A stretch of 64,000 nt of DNA. Source: Tritonibacter multivorans. Lineage in GTDB: Bacteria > Pseudomonadota > Alphaproteobacteria > Rhodobacterales > Rhodobacteraceae. The notes under the pieces were generated by a model. The model was not told where the DNA came from and ran no database searches. It worked only from the letters and a program-made list of their open reading frames with translations. Positions 54,390 to 63,711 of the stretch are shown here, one piece after another; within the stretch, counting starts at the first letter, position 1; the number at the start of each line of letters is the position of its first letter. The DNA is taken from assembly GCF_001458415.1 (NCBI RefSeq), contig NZ_CYSD01000012.1, forward strand, positions 186,001 to 250,000, read 5' to 3'. Position numbers and translations under genes: made by a program.

Positions 54390-54806
54390 GCGCCAGCCTG
54401 CGCATCCTGCCACCCTTTGCCCAAGGGCGGCTTAGGTACTGGCAGGCGCAGAACGGCCGGATCGACCCCGCTGGCCAAAAGTGGCTTCGCGGCCAAGCTC
54501 TGCCCATCATATCCCACCAGAACCAACCGCTTTGGCGCTGGCGCCGCGAGAACAATTCGCGAGCATTGATTCTATCCGACTCCGCGAAAACGAAGCGGAA
54601 ACATTTAAAATTTTCAATTGCCAAACATTGGTCAAATTTGCTAATATAAATTAACCAAATTTTCCCATACAAAAGTATTAAACACCCTATACGTGTGCAT
54701 AGGAAGCTATCCTTTTTCGCGCCAATCGTTAAAATTTCTATAATTCCAAACCCGATCTATATTTTGTAAAACTTTCCTTAAGGATAGTTCAAACGAGGAA
54801 AAGATC
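54390..54806. promoter_or_regulatory. AT-rich promoter region of the second hypothetical gene
   Basis: The first 60 bases hold the hairpin described separately. From about 54590 to 54800 the DNA is markedly AT-rich for this genome. TATAAT at 54739-54744 would place a start site about 55 bases before the ATG at 54807; no good -35 is visible. TCCTTAAGGA, a 10-bp palindrome, lies near 54776. Confidence 0.4.
54398..54451 (+). terminator. Long hairpin downstream of the hypothetical gene
   Basis: CTGCGC (54398-54403) and CTGCCA (54407-54412) pair with TGGCAG (54440-54445) and GCGCAG (54446-54451), with a further CCCTT/AAGGG stem inside. It follows the stop at 54389 by 8 bp. No T tract follows, so it may stabilise the 3' end instead of terminating. 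Confidence 0.45.
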
Positions 54807-55190
54807 ATGTCCATGTCGATCAGTCAGGTTGGTGTTTATCGTATGCTCAACGGCCACACAGATGGCTACGCCTCGGCACGCGCAGCGACCTCTGCCCGCA
54901 ATGGAGAGCTGAACGAAAACCCGCGCCTTAATGGGCTCGCGGCTGGCGCTCCCCAAACAATGGCGCGCAATATTGAACGTGAAATGTCCCTTGAAAGCAG
55001 CCGCCTGGCCAATTCTGCAGTGAATGAGAACGCCCGCATCGGCGACGCGGACATCACCCAGTTGAATGGCGGCAGCATCAATATGGCAAAGTTTTTCTTG
55101 AACCTCGACAGCGGCACCGCGCCGGGCCCGGTTCCAATGCGCGCACAAATGGCCGAGGAGAACTACCTTAAAGCCATGGGGATGTTCTAA
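54807..55190 (+). CDS. Hypothetical protein
   Basis: 127-residue protein, not recognised. It is Ala/Asn/Gly-rich without signal peptide or membrane helix, with a central helical part (RNIEREMSLESSRLANSAVNEN, read in two blocks) and the segment GDADITQLNGGSINMAKFFL. The ATG at 54807 is preceded by GAGGAAAAG. The own AT-rich promoter suggests strong or regulated expression. A resemblance to flagellin C-terminal motifs was noticed but is too slight to use. Confidence 0.65.
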   Translation: MSMSISQVGVYRMLNGHTDGYASARAATSARNGELNENPRLNGLAAGAPQTMARNIEREMSLESSRLANSAVNENARIGDADITQLNGGSINMAKFFLNLDSGTAPGPVPMRAQMAEENYLKAMGMF

Positions 55191-55349
55191 TCCCCTTTTG
55201 GCTGCGCCTTTGCGCTTCTATCCGAAAAGGGCGTGCTCAATCTTACTCTGCTCTGTTAAACTTGTTTCCATATTTCCTTTCTGAATTATGAACGACTGCG
55301 GTATTGTCTTAATGGAAGCACTTAGGATGCCCCGTGACACGCAGGGTTT

Positions 55350-55382
55350 GGCACCTTTATTTGCCATTTTATAAAGGGTGCC
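55350..55382 (+). other. Hairpin in the leader region of the third hypothetical gene
   Basis: GGCACC plus TTTAT (55350-55360) pairs with ATAAA, a one-base bulge and GGTGCC (55371-55382) across a 10-nt loop. It lies 80 bases before the start at 55463 and may be part of a structured 5' leader. Confidence 0.35.
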
Positions 55383-55462
55383 CCAATTCCGGCCAAAAGG
55401 CCCTTTGGTAGAAATGCCATAAGCGGATCGCATCAGCGTAACGATTATTGAAAGGGCAAGAC

Positions 55463-55954
55463 ATGACTCCACAATCCGGGTTTGGCCCCACGTCTGGACC
55501 GCCTCAATTGCCAGCTCCACCCGAAGGGCTGAGCACCGCTGCGGCGCCGACACGGCCGGAATCTCAGGACGAAGTTCAGGGCTCACGGTTATCAAACTTC
55601 CTCAGCGACGATATTTCTGCCGAAGGGCGCGACAGCGATCCGACCCGCAGCGGTCGCAGCTTTGTTCCGGCCATTACAACCGAGGAAGACGTCGCGCCAA
55701 GTCTCCATGACGAAAGCGCTCCGCCGCCGCCGCAGGAACAAGCCGCCAGTGACGACATTCCTGCGCCAATGCGCGGTGAAACGCAGATCGTGGCGGCCTC
55801 ACCGGTGGAAACCGCCATTCGCAGTGTTTTGGACCGCCAATCAGAGATGGAGCCAAGCGAGGCTGACGCCCCTGCCCTGTCCACGCATCAAAGCCTTGAT
55901 GCGGTCGCCCAATACAGCAACGTACAGGATGTGTTGACGCGACTGTCAGCCTGA
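55463..55954 (+). CDS. Hypothetical protein
   Basis: 163-residue acidic, Pro/Glu/Ser-rich protein, not recognised and probably largely disordered (PPQLPAPPEGLSTAAAP at the start, DESAPPPPQEQAASDD in the middle). The C-terminal part SLDAVAQYSNVQDVLTRLS may form a short helix. No signal peptide or membrane helix. GGG lies upstream of the ATG at 55463. It ends the run of three unknown genes and has its own terminator. Confidence 0.6.
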   Translation: MTPQSGFGPTSGPPQLPAPPEGLSTAAAPTRPESQDEVQGSRLSNFLSDDISAEGRDSDPTRSGRSFVPAITTEEDVAPSLHDESAPPPPQEQAASDDIPAPMRGETQIVAASPVETAIRSVLDRQSEMEPSEADAPALSTHQSLDAVAQYSNVQDVLTRLSA

Positions 55955-55998
55955 CCCCCAAAGCCAGACCGCCATTCCCAAATGGTGCCTCCTGTATA

Positions 55999-56031
55999 AA
56001 AGCCCGGATCTTTCGATCCGGGCTTTCTTTT
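55999..56031. terminator. Bidirectional terminator between the hypothetical gene and ileS
   Basis: AAAGCCCGGATC (55999-56010) pairs perfectly with GATCCGGGCTTT (56015-56026) around TTTC, followed by CTTTT on the plus strand. It lies between two convergent 3' ends (55954 and 56054). Confidence 0.92.
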
Positions 56032-56053
56032 ACTACAGGCTGTAAGGCCGGGC

Positions 56054-58978
56054 TTAGTCCGCCAGCGCCTCAGCGCAGCGGCCACAGGTACCGGGGAAGG
56101 CCGGTGTCATGCCGACGTCCGGCAGGATCTTCCAGCAGCGCTGGCATTTTTCGCCTTCGGCTTTTTCAAACACCACCGACACACCATCAACTTCGGGCAT
56201 GCGGAAGGCGTCAGACGGGCTCGGGTCGCCGGTCAGGCTGATCGCGGAGGTGATGCAGATATCGGCAAAGTTCACCGATTTCAGCGCCGCGAGCGCAGCT
56301 TCGTCGCGGATATGGACCACCGGGGCGGCCTCGAGGCTGGCACCGATCACCTTGTCCACACGCTGCACTTCCAATGCGGCGGTGACAACGCGGCGGGCCT
56401 GACGGATCTGCGCCCATTTCGCCGCCAGCGGCTCGTTCAGCCAGTCGCGGGGCGTGTCGGGCATGTCGATAAGATGAACAGAGCTATCGTCGCCGGGGAA
56501 ACGCTCCAGCCAGACCTCTTCCATGGTGAAAACCAGGATCGGCGCAAGCCAGGTGGTGAGGCGGTGGAACAGGATATCCAGAACGGTGCGCGCCGCACGT
56601 GCGTTCAGCGTGTCGCCATCGCAGTACAGCGCATCCTTGCGGATGTCGAAGTAGAAGGAGGACAGATCCACGGTCGCGAAGGTAAAGATCGCCTGCCAGA
56701 CACCATTGAAGTCAAAGGATTTATACCCCTGACGCACCTGGTGATCCAGTTCGGCCAGACGGTGCAGCACCCACTGCTCCAGCTCGGGCATATCCGCCGG
56801 GTCCACCCGCTGATCTTCGGTGAAATCCCCAAGCGAGCCGAGCATGAAGCGCATGGTGTTGCGCAGACGGCGGTAGCTGTCGGCGGTGCCCTTCAGGATC
56901 TCCGGGCCGATCCGCTGGTCGGCAGTGTAATCGGTCTGGGCCACCCACAGACGCAGGATGTCAGCGCCATATTGTTTGACGACCTCTTCCGGCACGATGG
57001 TGTTGCCGAGCGACTTGGACATCTTCATGCCCTTGGCGTCCAGCGTGAAGCCGTGGGTCACCACATTGCGGTAAGGCGCACGGCCCTTGGTGCCGCAGGC
57101 CTGCAGCAGCGAGGAGTGGAACCAGCCTCGGTGCTGGTCGGTGCCTTCCATGTAGACATCGGCAATGCCGTCCTCGGTGCCATCTTCGCGGTCGCGCAGA
57201 ACGAAAGCGTGAGTGGAGCCAGAGTCGAACCACACGTCCAGAACGTCAAAGACCTGATCATAGGCTTCGGGGTCTGCCAGACCGTCGAGGATCTGTTCCT
57301 TGAAGCCTTCGGTGTACCAGACATCGGCGCCATCTTTTTCAAAGGCGGCGGTGATGCGGGCGTTTACTTCGGGGTTGCGCAAGAGGAAGTCCGCATCGGT
57401 CGGCAGCGCGCCCTTCTTGGTAAAGCAGGTGAGCGGCACACCCCAGGCGCGTTGGCGGGACAGAACCCAGTCAGGGCGGGATTCGATCATGGAATACAGA
57501 CGGTTGCGGCCGGTCTGCGGGGTCCATTTGACCAGCTCATCGATCGACCGCAGGGCGCGTTCGCGGATGGTGTCGCCGTAATCGCCCATGCCGTCATCGA
57601 GCGTGCGATCCACACCGGCAAACCACTGCGGGGTGTTGCGGTAGATGATCGGTGCCTTGGAGCGCCAGGAATGCGGGTAGCTGTGCTTGATCTTGCCGCG
57701 CGCCAGCAGGCCTCCGACTTCGACCAGCTTGTCGATGACGGTTTTGTTCGCGTCGCCTTCACCGCCTTTGCGGTTCAGGATGTATTTGCCGCCAAAGAAC
57801 GGCAGGTCGGCGCGGAAGCCGCCGTCGTCCATGACGTTATAGGTGATCACCTGTTCGAGCATGCCGAGGTCACGGTAAAGCTCGAATTCTTCCATACCGT
57901 GGGACGGCGCGCAGTGGACAAAGCCGGTGCCTTCGGTGTCGGTCACGAATTCTGCCGCGCGGAAGTCGCGGATGTCGTCCCATTCGCCATTGGCGCCTTC
58001 GGCACCCGCCAGCGGGTGGGTCAGCTGGGCATCGGCCAGCTCAGATACCGGCACGTCCGCGACGCGGGTGTACTGGTCATCGGACAGGCGAGCCTTTTTG
58101 AACACATCGGCGGCCAGATTGTCGGCGAGAATGTATTTTTCGCCGACGGACAGCCAGCATTCCTCCGGCGTGCCGGTGACCTCGTAAAGGCCATAGGCAA
58201 TGTTTTCGCCAAAGACGACGGCTTTGTTCGACGGGATGGTCCAGGGGGTGGTGGTCCAGATCACCACATGGGCACCGGCGTGTTTGTGATCGGCGTTGGA
58301 GACCTTGAACTTCACATAGATGGTGAAGCTTTCCTTGTCGTGATATTCAACCTCGGCCTCGGCCAGGGCGGTTTTCTCGACCGGGGACCACATCACGGGC
58401 TTAGAGCCTTGATAGAGCGTGCCGTTCATGAGGAACTTCATGAACTCATCCGCAATCACGGCCTCAGCATGGTAATTCATGGTGAGGTAGGGGTCAGCCC
58501 AGTTGCCGGTGATGCCGAGGCGTTTGAATTCCTCGCGCTGGATGTTCACCCATTTGTCGGCAAAGGCGCGGCATTCCTGACGGAATTCGACCACAGGAAC
58601 GGCGTCTTTGTTTTTACCTTTTTTGCGGTACTGCTCTTCGATTTTCCATTCGATCGGAAGGCCGTGGCAGTCCCAACCGGGGACGTAACGCGCATCAAAA
58701 CCCATCATCTGATGGGCCCGGACGATCATGTCCTTGATGGTCTTGTTCAGCGCGTGACCAATGTGCAAATGGCCGTTGGCATAAGGAGGACCATCGTGCA
58801 GCGTAAACGGCTGGCGGCCTTCCTTTTCGCGCAGGCGGTCATAGACCCCGATCTTTTCCCAACGCTCCAGCCATGCGGGTTCGCGCTTGGGCAGGCCTGC
58901 GCGCATGGGGAAATCGGTTTTGGGCAGATTGAGGGTGTCTTTGTATTCGGGGGTATTTTCGGGTGTGTCGGCGCACAT
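56054..58978 (-). CDS. ileS: Isoleucine-tRNA ligase
   Basis: Charges tRNA-Ile. With the ATG at 58978 the protein has 974 residues, with HIGH at 72-75, the editing (CP1) domain in the middle, KMSKS (GMKMSKSLGN), the anticodon-binding domain and a C-terminal zinc site of two CxxC pairs (KCQRCW and TCGRC). The open frame continues 20 residues upstream without a better start. It is divergent from the hemoglobin gene. Confidence 0.97.
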   Translation of the reverse strand: MCADTPENTPEYKDTLNLPKTDFPMRAGLPKREPAWLERWEKIGVYDRLREKEGRQPFTLHDGPPYANGHLHIGHALNKTIKDMIVRAHQMMGFDARYVPGWDCHGLPIEWKIEEQYRKKGKNKDAVPVVEFRQECRAFADKWVNIQREEFKRLGITGNWADPYLTMNYHAEAVIADEFMKFLMNGTLYQGSKPVMWSPVEKTALAEAEVEYHDKESFTIYVKFKVSNADHKHAGAHVVIWTTTPWTIPSNKAVVFGENIAYGLYEVTGTPEECWLSVGEKYILADNLAADVFKKARLSDDQYTRVADVPVSELADAQLTHPLAGAEGANGEWDDIRDFRAAEFVTDTEGTGFVHCAPSHGMEEFELYRDLGMLEQVITYNVMDDGGFRADLPFFGGKYILNRKGGEGDANKTVIDKLVEVGGLLARGKIKHSYPHSWRSKAPIIYRNTPQWFAGVDRTLDDGMGDYGDTIRERALRSIDELVKWTPQTGRNRLYSMIESRPDWVLSRQRAWGVPLTCFTKKGALPTDADFLLRNPEVNARITAAFEKDGADVWYTEGFKEQILDGLADPEAYDQVFDVLDVWFDSGSTHAFVLRDREDGTEDGIADVYMEGTDQHRGWFHSSLLQACGTKGRAPYRNVVTHGFTLDAKGMKMSKSLGNTIVPEEVVKQYGADILRLWVAQTDYTADQRIGPEILKGTADSYRRLRNTMRFMLGSLGDFTEDQRVDPADMPELEQWVLHRLAELDHQVRQGYKSFDFNGVWQAIFTFATVDLSSFYFDIRKDALYCDGDTLNARAARTVLDILFHRLTTWLAPILVFTMEEVWLERFPGDDSSVHLIDMPDTPRDWLNEPLAAKWAQIRQARRVVTAALEVQRVDKVIGASLEAAPVVHIRDEAALAALKSVNFADICITSAISLTGDPSPSDAFRMPEVDGVSVVFEKAEGEKCQRCWKILPDVGMTPAFPGTCGRCAEALAD

Positions 58979-59211
58979 GACGGTGGCGTCCTTTGAAAAA
59001 TCTGGTCGGTTTGGGGATATTCGGTTCGGTGCGATCACTCAAGCACCTTTGCCCGGCGGCTCGTCTGTTCAGAGCGCCGGGTTGGTAATTCGAATAATGA
59101 TGGCCACGGTGTTCAGATGTGCGCGGGTCATGAGCCGCCTTATAGGCCGCGCAAGCACGTTGCACAATAGGGGCGAGGGTGGCATGAGGGGCCAAGCAGA
59201 CAGGAGCTTTC

Positions 59212-59622
59212 ATGACCGATCATCCCCTCGCCCGGTTTCAGATCACCCGCAGTGAAATCTCTCGAGTTGTCGAACGCTTCTATGCGCGCGTGCGCGCTGA
59301 TGCGGTTCTGGGACCGGTGTTTGGTGCCCATGTTCAGAACTGGCCGGAACATGAAGAAAAGATCGCCGCCTTCTGGCGCAATGCAATCCTGCGCGAGCCA
59401 GGCTATGACGGGTTTCCCATGCGCGAACATCTGACGCGCCCCGATGTGAAGCCAGAGCATTTTCCGATCTGGCTGGGGCTGTTCCACGAGACCCTGCACG
59501 CGGAGCTGACCGAGCGCCAAGCGCTGCAATGGGGCGATCTGGCGGATAAGATTGGCGAAGGGTTCCGTGCAGGCGTTGAGAACGTCCGCCGTCCTGCGGA
59601 TCAACCACCCCGCCTGATCTGA
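59212..59622 (+). CDS. Group III truncated hemoglobin
   Basis: 136-residue 2-over-2 globin. Family-typical blocks are RVVERFYARVRADAVLGPVF (B helix and start of the distal region), NWPEHEEKIAAFWRN and KPEHFPIWLGLFHETLH, which carries the proximal His region. These proteins bind O2 or NO and often relate to nitric-oxide or low-oxygen life. The gene is divergent from ileS with a 233-bp gap; the repeat element C begins right at its stop. Confidence 0.9.
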   Translation: MTDHPLARFQITRSEISRVVERFYARVRADAVLGPVFGAHVQNWPEHEEKIAAFWRNAILREPGYDGFPMREHLTRPDVKPEHFPIWLGLFHETLHAELTERQALQWGDLADKIGEGFRAGVENVRRPADQPPRLI

Positions 59623-59717
59623 GCGCCGCACCACAAGCGGGGGGCTCCCGCCCGTCGAGCGGCCACTTGACAGTGGCCGTCTCCCGTTGGGCGTGGCGCC
59701 GCGCAAAAGCGCGGCGC
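59623..59717 (+). repeat. Dispersed structured intergenic element, copy C
   Basis: Outer arms GCGCCGC (59623-59629) and GCGGCGC (59711-59717). Core 1 GCTCCCGCCCGTCG, an inner hairpin GGCCAC-TTGACA-GTGGCC, and core 2 CTCCCGTTGGGCGTGG. The right end also folds alone as GCGCCGCGC-AAAA-GCGCGGCGC (59696-59717). It fills the whole gap between the convergent hemoglobin and ycjF-like genes. Confidence 0.8.
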
Positions 59718-59718
59718 G

Positions 59719-60720
59719 TCAGTTCTTGGGGCCGCTGTCCCGCGACACAAGGCCGGTCAGAGCGTTTTGGATCACCTTGCGGGTCGATGGTTTGGCGCGC
59801 GCCGAAAACGGCAAAGGTCGACAGACCTCCATCGCCGCAAGACCGACACGTGCGGTCAGCGCGCCATTGACCAGACCTTCGCCAAACCGGCGGGACAGTT
59901 TCGACAGCACAGAACCGCCAAGGATCGGCTCTAGCAGATCATCCCCCACCGCCATCGCACCGGTCGCCACCAAATGAGTGAACACCGCGCGGGTCAGCCG
60001 CCAAGAGCTGAAGAATCCCGAACGTCCGCCATAGATTTCCGCGATCCGGCGGATCATACGCAGCGAGGACAAGAGCGCTGCCACCACATCCGCCAGAGCC
60101 AGCGGCACCAGTGCTGTGACTGCCGCGACTTGACGGGCGGCCTGTTCGACCTCGGCCTGTGCCTGCCGATCAAGGGATGTCAGCAGAATATCCTCGGCCT
60201 GATCCAGCAGAGCATCTGCATCCAGGACTTCGGCCCGACGCTCTGACAGGCGCGCGCGCGCCCAGGCGAGGTCCTTTCGCGGCGCGTAAAACCGATCGAG
60301 GTCAGAGACAACTCGCCGGGCGCGATCCAGATCCTTGCGCCCCCCCTCCGCACGCTGTCGCAGCCCGTCTGTCCGCCGAAGCCGCGACAAGGCCGCCAGT
60401 TCACGCAGCCCGAACACCAGTGCAAGTCCCAGGAGCACCACAATCGCCGCAGCCACAGCCCAGCCGAGCAGCGGAATACGGGCAATAAGCGTGGTTGCAT
60501 AATCCCACGCTGCCAGCGACACCAACGTCCCCACAAGACCAAGCAAGACAGACCAGAACCAGCGGCCAAGTCCGGATCCCCCTTGCAGGCTGCGACGCCC
60601 TGCGTCCGCTGCCGCCTCCTGTTCTGGCGCGGTCTGCGGTTCCGGCACGGGCGGCGCATCCGCGACCGAAGGGACGGTTTTGCTATCCTCCAGATCAAAG
60701 ACGACAGGTTTTCGGCTCAT
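59719..60720 (-). CDS. YcjF family (TIGR01620/DUF697) membrane protein
   Basis: 333-residue inner-membrane protein with a disordered acidic N terminus, two hydrophobic helices at about 52-75 and 80-105, a coiled-coil region of Arg/Asp-rich helices (about 115-195), and a C-terminal DUF697-like part (LVPLALADVVAALLSSLRMIRRIAEIYGG, read in shorter blocks). The ATG at 60720 (AGGA upstream) overlaps the stop of the GNAT gene. Partner YcjX lies two genes upstream. Function is not established; the pair belongs to the phage-shock regulon in E. coli. Confidence 0.87.
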   Translation of the reverse strand: MSRKPVVFDLEDSKTVPSVADAPPVPEPQTAPEQEAAADAGRRSLQGGSGLGRWFWSVLLGLVGTLVSLAAWDYATTLIARIPLLGWAVAAAIVVLLGLALVFGLRELAALSRLRRTDGLRQRAEGGRKDLDRARRVVSDLDRFYAPRKDLAWARARLSERRAEVLDADALLDQAEDILLTSLDRQAQAEVEQAARQVAAVTALVPLALADVVAALLSSLRMIRRIAEIYGGRSGFFSSWRLTRAVFTHLVATGAMAVGDDLLEPILGGSVLSKLSRRFGEGLVNGALTARVGLAAMEVCRPLPFSARAKPSTRKVIQNALTGLVSRDSGPKN

Positions 60721-61196
60721 GCGTCGTCCTCTTGCGCCAGGGCCTCTTTCATCTGCAGCTCTTGCGCGATGGTCCAACGATAGAGGATATCGGGCAGGCC
60801 TTCATCATTGTCGCCTTCCGTCCTGCGCTTTTCGACAAAGCCTTCGCGCAGGTAAAACCGCTGTGCGCCTTCATTGGCCTGAAAGGTCCAGAGCATCAGC
60901 TCGCCCTCAGTGGATTTGGCGTTATCCAACAGTGCCTTGCCGATGCCCTGCCCCTGCATATCCGGGTGCACATAGAGCGAACATATCTGGCCACCGTCGC
61001 GAGCAAGGAAACCCACCACCCGGTCGGTCAGGGCCACGGTCACCCAGCCGCGGTCGATCATCGTGCCACAAAAGGCGATGGCCTCGGCTTCGCAATGGGT
61101 TTTGGGCATCCAAGGCGTGTCCACCTCAAAGCGGTGCAGAATAGCGCCAAGTTTTCCCGCATCTGTGGGTTGGGCGTTGCGCAAATATAGGGTCAC
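60717..61196 (-). CDS. GNAT family N-acetyltransferase
   Basis: 159-residue acetyltransferase with the GNAT fold. Acetyl-CoA binding is marked by LYVHPDMQGQGIGKALL (motif A) after a beta-strand GQICSLYV, and FYLREGFVEKRR ends the domain. Substrate unknown. The start shares four bases with the ycjX stop and the stop shares four bases with the ycjF start, so all three are coupled. Confidence 0.88.
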   Translation of the reverse strand: MTLYLRNAQPTDAGKLGAILHRFEVDTPWMPKTHCEAEAIAFCGTMIDRGWVTVALTDRVVGFLARDGGQICSLYVHPDMQGQGIGKALLDNAKSTEGELMLWTFQANEGAQRFYLREGFVEKRRTEGDNDEGLPDILYRWTIAQELQMKEALAQEDDA

Positions 61197-62629
61197 AGTC
61201 GATCTCCGATCAAAAACTCAGTGGCGCGATCCAGACGGATATGCGGTGGGCCGTCCCCGGGGCGCAACGTCAGCGGCTGCGGGGCAAAGGCCATGGATTG
61301 ATAGTCCCCGTCCAGCCACGCGCCTTCGCCGTTGCGGGCAGGCACCAGCACTTCGCTTGGGTCGCGTGGCAATGCGCCGGGGTAAAAAGCTGCGGCCTTG
61401 CCCGTGTCCAGCAAGGTTCCACGCACACAGGGCAAATCACTGCCGTGGTGGCTGCGCATTTCTTCGGTTGTGGCCCGCAGCGCCGCCAGTGACAGAGCCG
61501 CGGTCTCGGCCCCCGAAAACTGGGCCCGATCGCGGGCTTCGCGGGTCAGGGCCTCGATCAGAGCGGTCATCTGCGGGTGCTGTTGATGGTGCAGGTGATC
61601 GGCCTTGGTGGCCGCAAAGAGGATCTTTTCGACGCGTTTTCCACGCAGGATCTGGCTCAGCACGCCATTGCGACCGGGGCGAAAGGCCGTGAGGATATCC
61701 CCCATCGCACGGCGCAAATCCTCGACCGCAGCCGGACCGGCATGCAGTGCGCTCAGCGAATCGACCAAGACGATCTGGCGATCAATACGCGAGAAATGCT
61801 CTTGAAAGAACGGGCGCACCACGCGAGTTTTATAAGCCTCGAACCGGCGCGCCATTTCGCGGGCAAGACTGCCACGTGGGCTGGATCCCGCAGGCAGTGG
61901 CGCGAAAGTCAGCGCAGGCGAACCGGCCAAATCGCCGGGCAGCAGAAACCGCCCCGGTGTGCAGTCGTAATAGCCTGCCTTTCGCGCCGCACGCAGATAG
62001 TCGGTGAATGCGGCCGCCAAACCTTGGGCAAGAGGCTCATCATGGGCCGCAGCCCCGTCCGCCCTGGCAGCCGCGTCCAGAAAGGCCGCTGCCTCGGACC
62101 GTGCGGGAAGGCGCGCCATAACGTCGGCGGACCAGTCGGCATAATCCTTGTCGAGAAGCGCCAGATCCAACAGCCATTCGCCGGGGTAGTCGATAATATC
62201 AAGATGCAGAATGCGCGGCCCCGACACCGTTGCCCAAAACCCTTTGGGACGGATTTTGAGGCTCAGGCGCAACTCCGACACCGACGACGTGCTTTCCGGC
62301 CAATGCGGCGTGGGCCCAGTCAGCGCCGCGAGGTGGCGTTCAAAATCAAACCGCGGCACCGTGTCATCGGGCTGCGGCTGTAGAAAGGCAGTCTCGATCC
62401 GCCCCTCCCGGATCGCTTCGACCTGCCCCATGCGGCCACGATCCATCAGATTGGCCACAAGCGAAGTGATAAACACAGTCTTGCCCGCCCGGGCAAGTCC
62501 GGTGACCCCCAGACGCAAACGCGCCTCAGTGAAGGGGCTGGTGAGCGTGTCACTCAGATCCTCGGCCCGGCGGATGACACCTTCAGCGAGCCCGCCAATC
62601 GCGTCTCCAATTTGCCCGATCGGCTGCAT
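61193..62629 (-). CDS. YcjX family GTPase-like protein
   Basis: 478-residue P-loop NTPase of the YcjX family. Walker A is GLARAGKT at 44-51. Further family features include [16 protein letters not shown] (switch II-like), an [15 protein letters not shown] strand and [13 protein letters not shown], the base-specificity region. The ATG at 62629 is preceded by AGGTGA; an in-frame GTG at 62641 is less likely. In E. coli YcjX and YcjF are co-regulated by envelope stress (PspF), which is suggested but not shown here. Confidence 0.9.
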   Translation of the reverse strand: MQPIGQIGDAIGGLAEGVIRRAEDLSDTLTSPFTEARLRLGVTGLARAGKTVFITSLVANLMDRGRMGQVEAIREGRIETAFLQPQPDDTVPRFDFERHLAALTGPTPHWPESTSSVSELRLSLKIRPKGFWATVSGPRILHLDIIDYPGEWLLDLALLDKDYADWSADVMARLPARSEAAAFLDAAARADGAAAHDEPLAQGLAAAFTDYLRAARKAGYYDCTPGRFLLPGDLAGSPALTFAPLPAGSSPRGSLAREMARRFEAYKTRVVRPFFQEHFSRIDRQIVLVDSLSALHAGPAAVEDLRRAMGDILTAFRPGRNGVLSQILRGKRVEKILFAATKADHLHHQQHPQMTALIEALTREARDRAQFSGAETAALSLAALRATTEEMRSHHGSDLPCVRGTLLDTGKAAAFYPGALPRDPSEVLVPARNGEGAWLDGDYQSMAFAPQPLTLRPGDGPPHIRLDRATEFLIGDRL

Positions 62630-62735
62630 TCTGTTTGTCACCTGTGGTGCGCCCCGCGTTTCTGAATGGTGCGTTCAACATAAGGGGGCGCCGCGCCCCT
62701 TGCTAGGGGGCCGCTTTGCCTGTAACTCCCCGCGC

Positions 62736-63512
62736 ATGCCCCGTATTGCCCTCAAAGTCGAATACAACGGAAAGCCCTTTGCCGGATGGCAACGGCAGAA
62801 AGATCAGCCCTCGGTTCAGGGCGCGATCGAGGATGCGCTGTGCAAACTGGAACCCGGCCCGCACACAATTGCGGCAGCCGGGCGCACCGACACAGGCGTG
62901 CATGGCCTGGGTCAGGTGGCGCATTGTGATTTGCAAAAAGAATGGGACCCATTCCGACTGAGCGAGGCGCTGAACCATCACCTGAAACCGCTGCCGGTGG
63001 CGATTGTCGACGCGGCGCGGGTAGACGAAGACTGGCACGCGCGGTTTACGGCGGTCGAGCGGCAATATCTGTTCCGCATTCTGATGCGCCGCGCGCCTGC
63101 AACCCACGACAAAGGTCAAGTCTGGCAGATCAACCATGCGCTGGACATCGAAGCCATGCAGGAAGGGGCCAACCACCTGCTGGGCTTGCATGATTTCACA
63201 ACATTCCGGTCGTCTATCTGCCAAGCGGCAAGCCCAGTGAAAACGCTGGACGAGCTGCGGATTGAACAGGTTCAGGGGCTCTCGGGGCCCGAGGTTCACT
63301 TTCACGTCCGTGCCCGTAGCTTCCTGCACAATCAGGTGCGCAGCTTTGTCGGCACGCTGGAACGTGTCGGAGCGGGCAGCTGGACACCCGACGACGTGCG
63401 CAGCGCGCTCGAGGCGCAGGATCGCGCCGCCTGTGGCCCGGTCTGCCCCGGACATGGGCTGTATCTGGCGCGCGTGGGCTATCCCGACCCCGTGTTCAAA
63501 ACCGACAGCTAA
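62736..63512 (+). CDS. truA: tRNA pseudouridine(38-40) synthase
   Basis: Makes pseudouridine in the tRNA anticodon stem-loop. The 258-residue protein has [12 protein letters not shown], the catalytic [12 protein letters not shown] with Asp52, the [12 protein letters not shown] region and [14 protein letters not shown], all typical. The start at 62736 has no strong Shine-Dalgarno, but no alternative fits the family N terminus ([12 protein letters not shown]). It is divergent from ycjX and followed immediately by repeat element D. Confidence 0.95.
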   Translation: MPRIALKVEYNGKPFAGWQRQKDQPSVQGAIEDALCKLEPGPHTIAAAGRTDTGVHGLGQVAHCDLQKEWDPFRLSEALNHHLKPLPVAIVDAARVDEDWHARFTAVERQYLFRILMRRAPATHDKGQVWQINHALDIEAMQEGANHLLGLHDFTTFRSSICQAASPVKTLDELRIEQVQGLSGPEVHFHVRARSFLHNQVRSFVGTLERVGAGSWTPDDVRSALEAQDRAACGPVCPGHGLYLARVGYPDPVFKTDS

Positions 63513-63599
63513 CCGCCGCGCTCGGGGGGCTCCCGCCCGTCGGCGGATCATCAAAGATGACCACCTTCCGTTGGGCCATGCGCCGCTGGCGCGGCGCGC
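63513..63599 (+). repeat. Dispersed structured intergenic element, copy D
   Basis: Starts at the base after the truA stop. Left arm CGCCGCGC (63514-63521) is complementary to GCGCGGCG (63589-63596). Core 1 GCTCCCGCCCGTCG, inner ATCATC/GATGA hairpin and core 2 TTCCGTTGGGCCATG. The right end also folds alone as GCGCCGC-TGGC-GCGGCGC (63580-63597). Confidence 0.78.
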
Positions 63600-63670
63600 C
63601 ACCGCGTGAAAGACACGTCAGGGTGCCACTGGGGCGGCCCGTCCGCAGCCGCAGGCGCAGGACCGGCCGA

Positions 63671-63698
63671 AAAAGCAACGGGGCCCGCAGGCCCCGTT
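63671..63698 (-). terminator. Rho-independent terminator of gcvP
   Basis: On the minus strand AACGGGGCC pairs with GGCCCCGTT across TGCG, followed by GCTTTTT. It starts 14 bases after the gcvP stop. Confidence 0.85.
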
Positions 63699-63711
63699 TC
63701 CTTTTGACAGT

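Noticed and set aside
54807-55190. Flagellin-like C-terminal motif in the second hypothetical protein
   Set aside because: Only a few residues (NARIGDADI) resemble flagellin ends; the rest and the length do not fit.
56312-58996. 894-codon open frame antisense to ileS
   Set aside because: It mirrors the codon structure of ileS, has no domain or start signal, and His/Gly/Val-rich composition typical of antisense frames in high-GC DNA.
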